Source of the DNA: Anabaena sphaerica FACHB-251
Lineage (GTDB): Bacteria > Cyanobacteriota > Cyanobacteriia > Cyanobacteriales > Nostocaceae
Direction: 5' to 3'
NCBI RefSeq assembly: GCF_014696825.1
Contig: NZ_JACJQU010000027.1
Coordinates: 1-58,314 of the forward strand
Length of the DNA stretch: 58,314 nt
The translations under genes were made by a program, and so were the position numbers. The notes beneath the pieces are model-generated. The model was not told the origin of the DNA. It saw only the letters and a list, made by a program, of their open reading frames with translations, and searched no databases. This document shows positions 42,877-52,910 of the stretch, one piece after another (position 1 is the first letter of the stretch; each line of letters opens with the position of its first letter).

Positions 42877-44160
42877 TTACACACTCACAGCTGCACGTTG
42901 ATAAACCTGTTCAGCAACCTGAGCCAAACGCTGCATACCGATAGTAATTTCCTCATCACTACCGGTCAAACTGATACGGAGACATTGGTGCTTGTGTTCC
43001 CACTCCTCTTTTAAACCAGGGAAGAAACTGCTACCAGGAACAACAATCACACCCACTTTTTTCAATTCCTGATAAAATTCCCAATCAGTCATGGGTAAAT
43101 CTTCCAACCACAACCAGCCAAAAATCGCCCCTTCACCGCGATGTAAAAACCAAGGTATATTCTTAGGCATGGCTGCTTCTAAAGTGCCTTCTAAGACATC
43201 GAACTTTTGCTGATAAAAGGGACGAATTACAGTTTCAGCAATATTCGCTAATGCACCTGATTCTATCGCACGAGCCGCGATCGCTTGACCATACCGAGAA
43301 GAATGAATCCCCGCATTAGTTTGAAAAGACTCTAAAGCTTGCAGCAGCTTTTCATCACCAATCGCAATCCCGATTCTTTCCCCTGGTAATCCTGCCTTTG
43401 ATAAACTCATACAATGCAGAATATTCTCACCAAACACAGGTGTCATTTCCGTAAAATTCAACGCTGGGAAAGGTGGTGCATAAGCTGAATCAATCAACAC
43501 CGGAACATGAAAAGGTGCAGCTAACGCGGCGATTTTCTCAACTTCTTCATTAGTTAAAACATTACCTGTCGGATTACAAGGACGGGAGAAAATCACGCAA
43601 CCCGTTGCTTCTGTAATCGAAAGTTGGGTAAAATCAGGACGATACTTAAAGCGGTGGTTGGCGCTATCAATATCAAGGGTAGGTTTGTAGGCAACTAAGG
43701 CTTCTGGGCATAAACTAACACCACCATAACCAGTGTAATCTGGACTTAGAGGCAGAACAATCTGTTTCAAATCGCCATCGTTATTATATCCACCGAAAGC
43801 GTTAGCCGCATAGAAGTATATAGTTTGACTACCAGCAGTAACTAAGATATTGCGCTCTGTTAAATTTAACCCATAACGCTGGTTAAAATCCTTAACCATT
43901 ACTGAAATAAATGGCGCATAACCCTGAGATGAACCGTAGCGACAAACAACTTCACCATATTCAGAACTGGCTAATAAGTCTGCTGTGCAATCCCGCCATA
44001 ACTGTTCTACCTCTGGCAAAATCAACGGGTTGCCGGCACTTAAATTATATAATTCCTGCCCCTGATTAGCTCTAAGTGTCTCATTAATATCTTTCATAAT
44101 TGCTCTCACGCCAGTTAAGTTGGACATTTGAGCGCCAGTTTTACTAAGGGCAGGTTTCAT
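42877..44160 (-). CDS. avtA: Valine--pyruvate aminotransferase (AvtA)
   Basis: 427 aa, fold type I PLP aminotransferase. The PLP Lys is in MSLSKAGLPGERIG, with NPTGNVL, DSAYAPPFPALNF and the CLRISLTG Arg near the C-terminus. The N-terminal LYNLSAGNPLILPEVEQLWR and SSEYGEVVCRYGSSQGYAPF are AvtA-specific. It makes alanine and 2-ketoisovalerate from valine and pyruvate or the reverse. Its long leader contains a terminator-like hairpin at 44289-44311, so attenuation is possible. Downstream is rimM, spaced only by STRR. Confidence 0.93.
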   Translation of the reverse strand: MKPALSKTGAQMSNLTGVRAIMKDINETLRANQGQELYNLSAGNPLILPEVEQLWRDCTADLLASSEYGEVVCRYGSSQGYAPFISVMVKDFNQRYGLNLTERNILVTAGSQTIYFYAANAFGGYNNDGDLKQIVLPLSPDYTGYGGVSLCPEALVAYKPTLDIDSANHRFKYRPDFTQLSITEATGCVIFSRPCNPTGNVLTNEEVEKIAALAAPFHVPVLIDSAYAPPFPALNFTEMTPVFGENILHCMSLSKAGLPGERIGIAIGDEKLLQALESFQTNAGIHSSRYGQAIAARAIESGALANIAETVIRPFYQQKFDVLEGTLEAAMPKNIPWFLHRGEGAIFGWLWLEDLPMTDWEFYQELKKVGVIVVPGSSFFPGLKEEWEHKHQCLRISLTGSDEEITIGMQRLAQVAEQVYQRAAVSV

Positions 44161-44279
44161 AGGCTTGTTACAAATTAAAGGAATCGCTATTGGGATATAG
44201 ATTACTGGATAGTTGCGTCATTTCCCACTCTTGACGCTTTTATCTAATTTAACAAAATCTGCGCGTGCCGGAGTTCAGA

Positions 44280-44345
44280 AAAAATAAAGCCCCACTTGTG
44301 AGGTGGGGGGGTTTCTCTTGTAACTGTACAAATGTACTATACGGT
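44280..44345 (-). promoter_or_regulatory. Candidate leader attenuator or small RNA upstream of avtA
   Basis: On the minus strand a TATAGT (about 44336-44341) is followed by GTACATTTGTAC, then AGAGAAACCCCCCCACC, a hairpin CCCCACC...GTGGGGC and the tail CTTTATTTTTT ending near 44280. This is a complete small transcription unit with a terminator, pointing at the avtA gene 120 bp further on. Either an attenuator in avtA's leader or an independent ~60-nt RNA. Confidence 0.5.
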
Positions 44346-44395
44346 AGTAGAGTTTGGCAAGCGATTGCTAAAAAAATCTTCAGATAGTAGGAGTC

Positions 44396-44435
44396 AGGGA
44401 ACAGGGAACAGGGAACAGGGAACAGGGAACAGGTG
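44396..44435. repeat. STRR: GGGAACA heptamers
   Basis: Five to six tandem GGGAACA units upstream of the formaldehyde dehydrogenase gene; the same unit is at 54575-54640. Confidence 0.9.
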
Positions 44436-44479
44436 ACAGTAATATAAACTCAATATCAGTTAATTGAGGGGAGAAGTGA

Positions 44480-45592
<1,113 letters not shown>

Positions 45593-45825
45593 TAATTTAG
45601 GAGTCAGGAGTCAGGAGTCAGAATAATTAAGTTGATTTTTGCAGTTGATGAGAAGCAATGCAATTTTAGCAAAAGCTTCTCAAGCTATATGATAGCGTTT
45701 TCTAGTCTGGTGAAGTCCAAAATCATCTGCGTCTATCTGCGTCCATCTGCGTTTAATTATTACTGCTTGTACTTCCCTTGAATGGTAATTGCTATATAAT
45801 TATTACAATTACCCAGGTTTTGATT

Positions 45826-46323
45826 ATGCAAATCCCTAAAATTCAACCAACCGCAGCAAACCTGAAAGACAATCTTTATGAAACTGATTTTTATACATGG
45901 ACTCAGGAACAAGCTAACCTGCTGCGTCATCAGCAATGGAGTCTGTTGGACTTGTCTAATTTAATTGAGGAAATTGAATCTTTGGGCAGAAAGGAACGGC
46001 AAGAATTAAGAAATAGGTTAAGTATATTAATTGGGCATTTACTAAAATGGGAATATCAACCAGGTAAACGCAGTCGCAGTTGGTTGGCAACAATTCGGAT
46101 TCAAAGAAGGGACATTTTAAAATTATTGAATGAAAATCCTAGTTTAAAGTCTCAGGTAGAAATATTGATGGTCGAAGCTTATGAAAATAGCAGAGATTTA
46201 GCATCAGGAGAAACTAACTTACCATGTTCAATTTTTCCTGATCAATGTAGCTATAGTTTAGATGATATTTTGAGCGATCGCTTTTATCCTGGTGAACCTG
46301 CAAACGATGACTTGATGAAATAA
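45826..46323 (+). CDS. DUF29 family protein
   Basis: 165 aa from ATG 45826 (MQIPKIQPTAANLKDNLYET). DUF29 pattern: YETDFYTWTQEQANLLRHQQ, LDLSNLIEEIESLGRKERQE, RLSILIGHLLKWEYQP, SRSWLATIRIQRRDI and EAYENSRDLASGETNLP. All helical and soluble. Very common in filamentous cyanobacteria, function unknown, no neighbour that explains it. A 48-nt longer frame from 45778 lacks a ribosome site. Confidence 0.9.
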   Translation: MQIPKIQPTAANLKDNLYETDFYTWTQEQANLLRHQQWSLLDLSNLIEEIESLGRKERQELRNRLSILIGHLLKWEYQPGKRSRSWLATIRIQRRDILKLLNENPSLKSQVEILMVEAYENSRDLASGETNLPCSIFPDQCSYSLDDILSDRFYPGEPANDDLMK

Positions 46324-46361
46324 TAATATTATAATTCTTCTTCCTGACTTATTACAATTCT

Positions 46362-47117
46362 ATGAATATTAAAAAAATGGGTTTAGCTAGAATCAAAATT
46401 ATATTAGTAGAACCGGCTGGACCATTAAATTTAGGTTCAATTGCCAGAGTCATGAAAAACTTTGGCTTATCTGATTTAATATTAGTTAATCCTCAGTGCG
46501 ATCGCACATCCTTTGAAGCCTTAAAAATGGCAGTTCACGCCAAAGAAATATTAGAAAATGCGGTCATAGTAAACACATTACCAGAAGCCTTACAGGGATG
46601 CGTCCGCGCCATTGCTACCATCGGACGAGATTATGATGGACAATTACCCTTAGAAAACCCCCGCAACGCCCTACCCTGGTTATTAGAAGAACCAGAAAAA
46701 CCAGTAGCCTTAATTTTTGGTAGAGAGGATAGGGGTTTAACAAATCAAGAAATCAATTATGCCCAAAAGTTAGTATTTATTCCTACAAATCCAGAATACT
46801 CGTCTTTAAATTTAGCTACGGCGGTTTCCATCTGCTGTTACGAATTATCACAATTAGCAGAAAACTTTGTTACCGAGAAAATACCGACAACAGAAATCGC
46901 TCCCTTAGATGTTGTAGAACCTTACTACCAGGAATTAGAATCCCTACTACTTTCCATAGGTTATCTTTATCCTCATACAGCAGCCAGTCGCATGGAAAAA
47001 TTCCGCCATTTATATAATCGCGCTCACCTACAAACTACGGAAGTTGCTATGCTCAGAGGTATTTTAAAACAAGTGCAATGGGCAATCAAAAATCACAGTC
47101 AAATAGAAAACTTGTGA
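46362..47117 (+). CDS. trmJ: tRNA/rRNA 2'-O-methyltransferase TrmJ-type (SPOUT)
   Basis: 251 aa. SpoU/TrmH knot: N-terminal NLGSIARVMKNFGLSDLILV (motif 1), FGREDRGLTNQEI (motif 2), SSLNLATAVSICCYEL (motif 3 of the trefoil knot). The C-terminal helical extension with HTAASRMEKFRHLYNRAH fits TrmJ (Nm32 in tRNA). Co-directional and 39 bp from the DUF29 gene but with no functional link evident. Confidence 0.9.
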   Translation: MNIKKMGLARIKIILVEPAGPLNLGSIARVMKNFGLSDLILVNPQCDRTSFEALKMAVHAKEILENAVIVNTLPEALQGCVRAIATIGRDYDGQLPLENPRNALPWLLEEPEKPVALIFGREDRGLTNQEINYAQKLVFIPTNPEYSSLNLATAVSICCYELSQLAENFVTEKIPTTEIAPLDVVEPYYQELESLLLSIGYLYPHTAASRMEKFRHLYNRAHLQTTEVAMLRGILKQVQWAIKNHSQIENL

Positions 47118-47292
47118 TAATGAGCGAAATATCTAAGCTATAATCCCCCAAAAGGATTGATTATGACTTACACTAAACAAAAAAATGCTACTTAGTCCCA
47201 GAAGGCGATCTGAGTATCAAGGTGCATAATATAGTTTCTTTCGGGTCGAACGTTTACAAACAAAACAGTCGAGTGGGTCACAAGGAGTAGCA

Positions 47293-48831
47293 GTGTCAGA
47301 ATCAAGTGACAAACTAATAGCTGTCTCACGGAGGCAACCTTTACAGCGTCGTCGCCGTCCGCGCCAGGTCCAAAGCCAAACCCAAAAGGCAGGACAAAAA
47401 CCGGTCAAGAACCAGCAACAGAGTGCAAACAGAGTCGAAACTGTGGCACTAACACGGCTAAATAATCATATCAGTCCTGCCAATGTTCCGACTGGGGGGC
47501 GAAGACCACCCTCCAAGATAGTCATGCCAACAGCAGTTAAACCCATCCCCAAGCCCAATGCAAAAATGCCACAAACGGGTACTGGGAAGTTAAACACAGT
47601 GCGCGTACAAAAGCAGGGAACGTTAAAAACAAAAAGGCAAGCATCGCGGAAAACGCGGTTAAAGCCAATGGCTAGAACCATATTGTATACGTTGCGGTTG
47701 TTGATTGTCGGAGTCGGACTAGGTGCAATTGTCGGCACGCTTTTGTCAGTATTAGACCCTGCTAATCGCATCACTACAACTTCTGCGTCCCCATCTCAGA
47801 CTAATGTCACTCAATCTAATCCTAATAACTCTGTAAACCCTTCTGGCTTATACCTATCTCAAGAAATTATCCCGTTGAAAACTGCTGTACAAAATTTAGC
47901 CACAGCCAACCCAAATCTAATTCCTGGGGTGTTCATGGTGGATTTAGATACAGGTGGTTATGTAGATATCAATGGTAGTGCTAGTTTTCCAGCGGCCAGC
48001 ACAATTAAAATCCCGATTCTAATTGCTTTTTTCCAGGATGTAGATGCCGGAAAAATTCGCCTGGATGAAATGCTGACTATGGAAAAAGAAATGGTCGCAG
48101 GAGGTTCTGGCAGTTTACGTACCCAAACTGTAGGTAGTCAATACACAGCCCTAGATGTGGCTACGAAAATGATTACTATCAGTGATAACACTGCAACAAA
48201 TATGCTCATCACTAGACTGGGAGGCCAGGAAGTGCTAAATGGGCGTTTTCGTAGTTGGGGATTGACAACTACAATGATTCGTAATCTCCTACCAGATTTA
48301 CAAGGCACAAATACTACATCTCCGCGAGAATTGGGAGATTTAATTGCTAAGGTGAATCAGGGGAATATTGTAAGTATGCGATCGCGTGATTTAATGTTAG
48401 ATATTATGCGCCGCACCCAAAGAGATAATCTCATACCTTCGGGATTAGGAGAAGGAGCTAGAGCATATCATAAAACAGGTGATATTGGCACAATGTTAGG
48501 AGATGCAGGTTTAATTGATATCCCCACCGGTAAGCGTTACATAGCTGCTGTGATGGTACAACGTCCCAATAATGATCCTGCTGCTGAAAAACTGATTGCT
48601 TCCATCTCTAGCGCCGCATACCAACACTTTAGTCAAACTACTGTCACACCCCGCACTTCCACAAATAATCAACCTGCAACTAATTTTCAGCCTCCTGTTC
48701 AACCTTTTACTCAACCATTTATTCAACCCCCAGTGATGAATCCAACAGCACCTAATGGGATGGTTAACAATATGCCTATGGGTACTTATCAAGCCCCTGT
48801 CATGACTCCCCAATATTACCCACCACAGTAA
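47293..48831 (+). CDS. Membrane-anchored class A beta-lactamase-fold serine hydrolase
   Basis: 512 aa from GTG 47293, with AAGGAG 5 nt upstream. Residues 1-125 are basic and low-complexity (RRRRPRQVQ), then a membrane helix at 130-155 (LRLLIVGVGLGAIVGTLLSV). The catalytic domain has SxxK in PAASTIKIPI, SDN in ITISDNTATNM, and KTG in YHKTGDIG. No omega-loop Glu-x-x-x-Asn was checked with certainty. The tail beyond 470 is Pro/Gln-rich (QPPVQPFTQPFIQPP). Likely a penicillin-binding or D-Ala-interacting envelope enzyme rather than an antibiotic-resistance gene. Confidence 0.85.
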   Translation: MSESSDKLIAVSRRQPLQRRRRPRQVQSQTQKAGQKPVKNQQQSANRVETVALTRLNNHISPANVPTGGRRPPSKIVMPTAVKPIPKPNAKMPQTGTGKLNTVRVQKQGTLKTKRQASRKTRLKPMARTILYTLRLLIVGVGLGAIVGTLLSVLDPANRITTTSASPSQTNVTQSNPNNSVNPSGLYLSQEIIPLKTAVQNLATANPNLIPGVFMVDLDTGGYVDINGSASFPAASTIKIPILIAFFQDVDAGKIRLDEMLTMEKEMVAGGSGSLRTQTVGSQYTALDVATKMITISDNTATNMLITRLGGQEVLNGRFRSWGLTTTMIRNLLPDLQGTNTTSPRELGDLIAKVNQGNIVSMRSRDLMLDIMRRTQRDNLIPSGLGEGARAYHKTGDIGTMLGDAGLIDIPTGKRYIAAVMVQRPNNDPAAEKLIASISSAAYQHFSQTTVTPRTSTNNQPATNFQPPVQPFTQPFIQPPVMNPTAPNGMVNNMPMGTYQAPVMTPQYYPPQ

Positions 48832-48875
48832 ACAATTCAAAATTATAAGAATTCAGGAGTCAGGAGTCAGAATAA

Positions 48876-49354
48876 ATGCAACCTGCAAGAACATTTGCAG
48901 ATTTAATAGTTTGGCAAAAATTACATCAATTTGTGTTGGTAGTATATCAATTAAATGCGAATTTTCCCAAATCATAAATATATGGACTGACTTCTCAGTT
49001 GAGACGTGCATCAGTTTCTATTCCTGAAAATGCTGAAGGATTTAAGAAAAAAGAAGATGTAGATACAATACTTGTCGGTTAAGCTCAAAACAATGAAATT
49101 ATGTAGGTTGGGTTGAGGAACAAAACCCAACATTTACAACGGTTTGTTGGGTTTCACTTTGTTCAACCCAACCTACTAAAATTCTTAACCGAACAGTATT
49201 GGATGTAGATAAAGTACGATTTATGAATATTTCACAAGCTTCTTTAGAAGAATTAGGATATGGTCATACATCAGAATTAATGTTGAAACTGCAAGAAGTT
49301 AGTAGATTATTAGATAGTTATGCAAAAGCTATTCTCAGAAATTCTACCTCCTGA
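48876..49354 (+). pseudogene. Four-helix-bundle (S23-like) protein gene, broken by stop and MITE
   Basis: MQPARTFADLIVWQKLHQFV and GLTSQLRRASVSIPENAEGF match small four-helix-bundle proteins (23S rRNA intervening-sequence protein type). An in-frame TAA comes after NANFPKS, and a 136-bp MITE splits the gene after KKKEDVD; the rest resumes as VDKVRFMNISQASLEELGYG and ends at the TGA at 49352-49354 after SYAKAILRNSTS. About ten residues between SLEE and LGYG are also missing. Three lesions make it a clear pseudogene. Confidence 0.85.
49056..49211. mobile_element. MITE (136 bp) with 10-bp target duplication, copy B
   Basis: Element 49066-49201, starting CAATACTTGTCGGTTAAG; right end in reverse complement reads CAATACTGTTCGGTTAAG, 16 of 18 equal. 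Flanks GATGTAGATA at 49056-49065 and 49202-49211 are identical 10-bp direct repeats. Interior contains TGTAGGTTGGGTTGAGGAAC and its inverted partner. The same ends are seen on copy A at 25164-25292. Confidence 0.9.
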
Positions 49355-49365
49355 CTCCTGAATTC

Positions 49366-50484
49366 TTATATTTTCTGATATCTCATTCCTGGGAGTTGGG
49401 AAACCAAACCCATTAATTCTAATTGTAATAAGGAACTAGAAACCAAACCTGCATCCATACCCGTTTTTTGAACAATAAAATCAAAGGGTAAAGCATCAAC
49501 AGCTAAAGTATCTATTACCTGTTGTAATTCTGGTTCTAGATTAGGTTTCGGTAAAGGAGCAGATTTAGCTATTGGTGTTTCTATATCTATTTGGGGAATT
49601 GCTCCCAACATCGTTAATAATTCACTCAATTGTTGATTTATTAAACCTGCACCTTGACTAATTAATTTTAAACAACCTTGAGATGGTTGGTCATCTACTC
49701 TTCCCGGTAAAGCGTAAACATCTCTACAAAATTCATTAGCATGATTCGCTGTTATTAAAGCACCAGATTTTATTCCTGCTTCCATCACTAATACCGCACG
49801 ACTTAAACCAGCAATAATGCGATTTCGACGGGGAAAATGGGTGCGGTTGGGTGCAGTTTTTGCAGGATATTCACTAATTACTATCCCAGATGACAAAATC
49901 TGTTTATACAAATCTCGGTTTTTCTGGGGATAAATGACATCTACACCTGTTCCCACAACCGCTATTGTTCTTCCTCCAGCTTTCATCGCTGCTGAATGAC
50001 TTTCTGTGTCTATTCCTTCGGCCATACCCGAAACAACAGTAAAACCATTTTTTGCTAAAGCGGTGCTAATTTGACGAGTCCATTTAATTCCATATTCTGT
50101 AGGTTGACGAGTTCCCACAATTCCTACTAAGGGTTTTTGTGCTGCATTTTCTTGTAAATCAACTTCACCACGATAATATAAAAGTGGTGGAGGACTAGGA
50201 ATTTCTCGTAATAATTGGGGATATTCTGGGTCTGCTGGTGTCCAGAAATTGGGGTTTATTTGTTGATGTTGAATAAGTAGTTGTTCTGGGTTTAATCTGC
50301 TTCTTTGTTGGACGACTTTTTCTAAAGTTTGAAATCCAAAACCCTCAACTTTTCGCAATTCCCCTGGACTAGCTTTCCAAGCAGTTTCTAAATTACCAAA
50401 ATGCTGTTGTAATCGTTGCAATAATATTGGACCAATTCCAGAAATTTGCGCCCAAGCGACCCAATATGCAGATTCTGATTTCAT
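49366..50484 (-). CDS. dprA: DNA-processing protein DprA
   Basis: 372 aa. Loads RecA on incoming ssDNA during natural transformation. Rossmann-like core with LVGIVGTRQPTEYG, SGMAEGIDTESHSAAM, VGTGVDVIYPQKNRDLY, RNRIIAGLSRAVLVMEAGIK and ITANHANEF; HhH-like N-terminus (ISGIGPILLQRL) and C-terminal winged helix (GMDAGLVSSSLLQLELMGLV). Complete. It lies convergent with the broken four-helix gene. Confidence 0.95.
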   Translation of the reverse strand: MKSESAYWVAWAQISGIGPILLQRLQQHFGNLETAWKASPGELRKVEGFGFQTLEKVVQQRSRLNPEQLLIQHQQINPNFWTPADPEYPQLLREIPSPPPLLYYRGEVDLQENAAQKPLVGIVGTRQPTEYGIKWTRQISTALAKNGFTVVSGMAEGIDTESHSAAMKAGGRTIAVVGTGVDVIYPQKNRDLYKQILSSGIVISEYPAKTAPNRTHFPRRNRIIAGLSRAVLVMEAGIKSGALITANHANEFCRDVYALPGRVDDQPSQGCLKLISQGAGLINQQLSELLTMLGAIPQIDIETPIAKSAPLPKPNLEPELQQVIDTLAVDALPFDFIVQKTGMDAGLVSSSLLQLELMGLVSQLPGMRYQKI

Positions 50485-50511
50485 ATCAATATTTTCAACT
50501 ATCTAATCTAT

Positions 50512-50620
50512 ATACAGCACTTCCCGGTGTTATGAGGTACAAGAACCCCACCCCCCAACCCCCTCATCGCTTGCGGGGAGGGGGCTAAGATGTACTTCAT
50601 CAGAGCGGAAACTGCTGTAA
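50512..50620. mobile_element. Small element with TACAGCA ends
   Basis: Left ATACAGCACTTCCCGGTGTT; right end in reverse complement TTACAGCAGTTTCCGCTCTG; both then share a (T)GA.GTAC block. About 109 bp, with CCCCCCAACCCCCTCATCGC filler and its complement inside. It sits upstream of dprA (minus) and of the gene at 50850 (plus). The remainder of the gap 50485-50849 holds nothing recognised. Confidence 0.65.
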
Positions 50621-50849
50621 ATAATCAAGTGATACTTATTTATTCTACCGCCCACTGATCATCACTTGCACTCAAATATATTAAAGTTTACTCTATACCT
50701 AAGTAACAAAAAATGCCGTATCTCTATCCTGTATGGAAAATATTTTAATTTAATGTATATAAAAGGGGTTGACATTAAGTGATATTACTGTGGATAACTT
50801 TTGCAAGTATTTATATTTTAAACTATGTGTGAAAATTATTAATTAAGGT

Positions 50850-51803
50850 GTGACAGTGGAATATAACTTTAATTCGATTTGGGACACTTTAAAAAACTTT
50901 TTCCCTCCAACAGCAGTTATCGTGCTAGGGATTAATCTTTATTATACAAGGTTACAGAAGCGAAAAGAACTAAGGAATATTGCTTTTTCCATGTATCAAG
51001 AATTTTATGCACGTAGTCAAACACTAAATAAATTGATTCTACAGGAAAATACGACAATCACTCTTTATCCTGAACAGTTTAATAGTTATACTGAAAAAAT
51101 ATATACAGAAAAAGACTTGTACTTTATCCATAGAAAAGAAATTTCCTCTTTTGATAAGGAATTATTTGATAGTATTGTAAGATTTTATATTTATTTAGAA
51201 GATGCTAAAAAAGAATTAAAGGCAGCGTTTAAATACTCGCGTGGGATTAATATGTCTTCAATTAAAACCCCGGATAAATATGAAGGTAAAATACATAATT
51301 CTTTAGTAGATAAGTTGAAAATAGCACAGCGTGAAGTACAAAATTTGCAAATACTTCTTATAAAAAACTTTCATTTCTCTGAAGATGACCTTGTTAAAGT
51401 GGATGATAAGAGAAACTTAAAAAGTATTACAGCTTCTGTGTATCAAGATTTGCTCGAACGGAATGAATTACTAGAACAAGGAATATTAGAGTTACAACAG
51501 ATATTAAATGCTGAAATAACACGAAATCCTAAAATATTTACTAACTCTGTATATCAAGAAAAAAATATATATTTTACATATAGAGAAGAAATTTTAGATT
51601 TTGATAAAAATTTATTTAATACATTAGAACTAGCTTATAAATGTCTTGAAAATGCTGAAAAAGAACGTAATATAGCACTTAGTAAGTCTGGAAATACAAA
51701 AGAAATATTTCAGCCTGTATTAAAAAATCTGGAAATTGCTCAAAGTGAAGTAAAAAAATCATTAACCTTGTTCACAAAGATAGAAAACAAGGAGGAAGGG
51801 TAA
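50850..51803 (+). CDS. Membrane-anchored helical protein with an internal duplication, unknown
   Basis: 317 aa. A single N-terminal membrane helix at about 18-30 (FPPTAVIVLGINLYY) is followed by long charged helices. Residues about 40-165 and 190-305 are two copies of one ~120-residue unit: SMYQEFYARSQTLNKLIL / SVYQDLLERNELLEQGIL, KIYTEKDLYFIHRKEISSFD / SVYQEKNIYFTYREEILDFD, FYIYLEDAKKELKAA / AYKCLENAEKERNIA, LKIAQREVQNLQILL / LEIAQSEVKKSLTLF. I recognise no family. Start GTG 50850, or GTG 50856, which has AAGG 8 nt upstream. AT-rich compared with its neighbours. Confidence 0.75.
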   Translation: MTVEYNFNSIWDTLKNFFPPTAVIVLGINLYYTRLQKRKELRNIAFSMYQEFYARSQTLNKLILQENTTITLYPEQFNSYTEKIYTEKDLYFIHRKEISSFDKELFDSIVRFYIYLEDAKKELKAAFKYSRGINMSSIKTPDKYEGKIHNSLVDKLKIAQREVQNLQILLIKNFHFSEDDLVKVDDKRNLKSITASVYQDLLERNELLEQGILELQQILNAEITRNPKIFTNSVYQEKNIYFTYREEILDFDKNLFNTLELAYKCLENAEKERNIALSKSGNTKEIFQPVLKNLEIAQSEVKKSLTLFTKIENKEEG

Positions 51804-51857
51804 ATCAATCACTATTAGACATCTCCGGTAATTAAATGTGCGTGGTTTGAAACCCTT

Positions 51858-51886
51858 GTAGAGACGTTCCGCCGGAACGTCTCTAC
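51858..51886. repeat. 29-bp palindrome GTAGAGACGTTCC-GCC-GGAACGTCTCTAC
   Basis: Same 13-bp arms as in the three tandem units at 14335-14853. Placed between the unknown gene and the DUF2301 gene, which are convergent, so it may serve as a bidirectional terminator-like hairpin. Confidence 0.9.
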
Positions 51887-51956
51887 CATATTTCTGGAGA
51901 GGTCTATTGATAAACCATTCACAAATTCATATGAGATTTTTTAAATCTGTATGTTA

Positions 51957-52628
51957 TCAGCTTTGAATCTTTGCTAATCTTTGATTTTCCAAATAATCAA
52001 ATACAGATTTATCACCAATATCAGCGGGAATATTTTGTACTGTTTTCCGCAACGCAAAGATTAAAAAGAAAATCGCCCAAATTCCTAATAAAACCTGTTC
52101 TGCTTGAGTTGATAAAATCCCTGTTAAATGTCCTAATAAAAGTAAGGGAACCAGGGGAGTTAAGATTTTAGTTTCTAAACGATGAAAGCAAAAACCTTCT
52201 TTAAAGAAAATACCTGTTAAAGCAGCAAAAGTAAAACCGACACCAAATAAAGTTAGAGGTTGGTTATAAACAGTCATTGCAAAAGCTTGACTGTCAAAAT
52301 GTCCAAAAATAAAAGCAGAAATACTGCCAATTATCCAGAAAAGCTGGAGAATTTGGTGCAGTAATTTCATATAGATGTGAATAGTTAATAAACTCACACC
52401 CAAAGCTAAACTAAAACAGGTGTAAAGAGGAGTAATAGCTTGAATAGCAGCAGGTTCGTGAGGATAAAATAAAGCTAAACCGCTACCAATAGCAAAACTA
52501 ATTGCAGCTATCATTAAACTTGTACGATAAATGATAACACCTGTGCGATCGCTCTTCGTAATTGTAAAATCGCCAAACTGTCCTTGATAGACTTCTGGTG
52601 TCGATAATGTTTGTGTAGTCATATTCAA
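51957..52628 (-). CDS. DUF2301 membrane protein
   Basis: 223 aa. About six membrane helices (LMIAAISFAIGSGLALF, LYTCFSLALGVSLLTIHIY, ILQLFWIIGSISAFIF, LTLFGVGFTFAALTGIFF, LTPLVPLLLLGHLTGIL, LLGIWAIFFLIFALR). GIFFKEGFCFHRLETKILTP is a DUF2301 hallmark. Cyanobacterial and plastid family of unknown function. ATG at 52628; a second Met at codon 3 is possible. Confidence 0.85.
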   Translation of the reverse strand: MNMTTQTLSTPEVYQGQFGDFTITKSDRTGVIIYRTSLMIAAISFAIGSGLALFYPHEPAAIQAITPLYTCFSLALGVSLLTIHIYMKLLHQILQLFWIIGSISAFIFGHFDSQAFAMTVYNQPLTLFGVGFTFAALTGIFFKEGFCFHRLETKILTPLVPLLLLGHLTGILSTQAEQVLLGIWAIFFLIFALRKTVQNIPADIGDKSVFDYLENQRLAKIQS

Positions 52629-52910
52629 TAATGGATCATATTTTTAACAGGCTTCTATAGCTATTCTATCTCATACCCTTCCTCTTAACCCTCTTTTTGA
52701 ACGAGAGATATAATTTGTTTCCAAGTATCCCAAATTAATATCAAGCAGCATAGAATTAAATTTCAAGGACGACTACCGCAGAGAAAGACAGATGAATTCA
52801 TAAATTTGTAATTTTTATACATTAATATCACCATCTAATTTCTTGTCTTTCTTTGCGTCTTTGCGCGAAACTGAGCTTTAAGCAAATACTTCTAATTCTC
52901 ATAGTATAAA

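Noticed and set aside
44326-44337. GTACAAATGTAC as a LexA box for frmA
   Set aside because: It misses conserved positions of the cyanobacterial LexA consensus at both ends and lies on the transcription start of the better-supported minus-strand unit.
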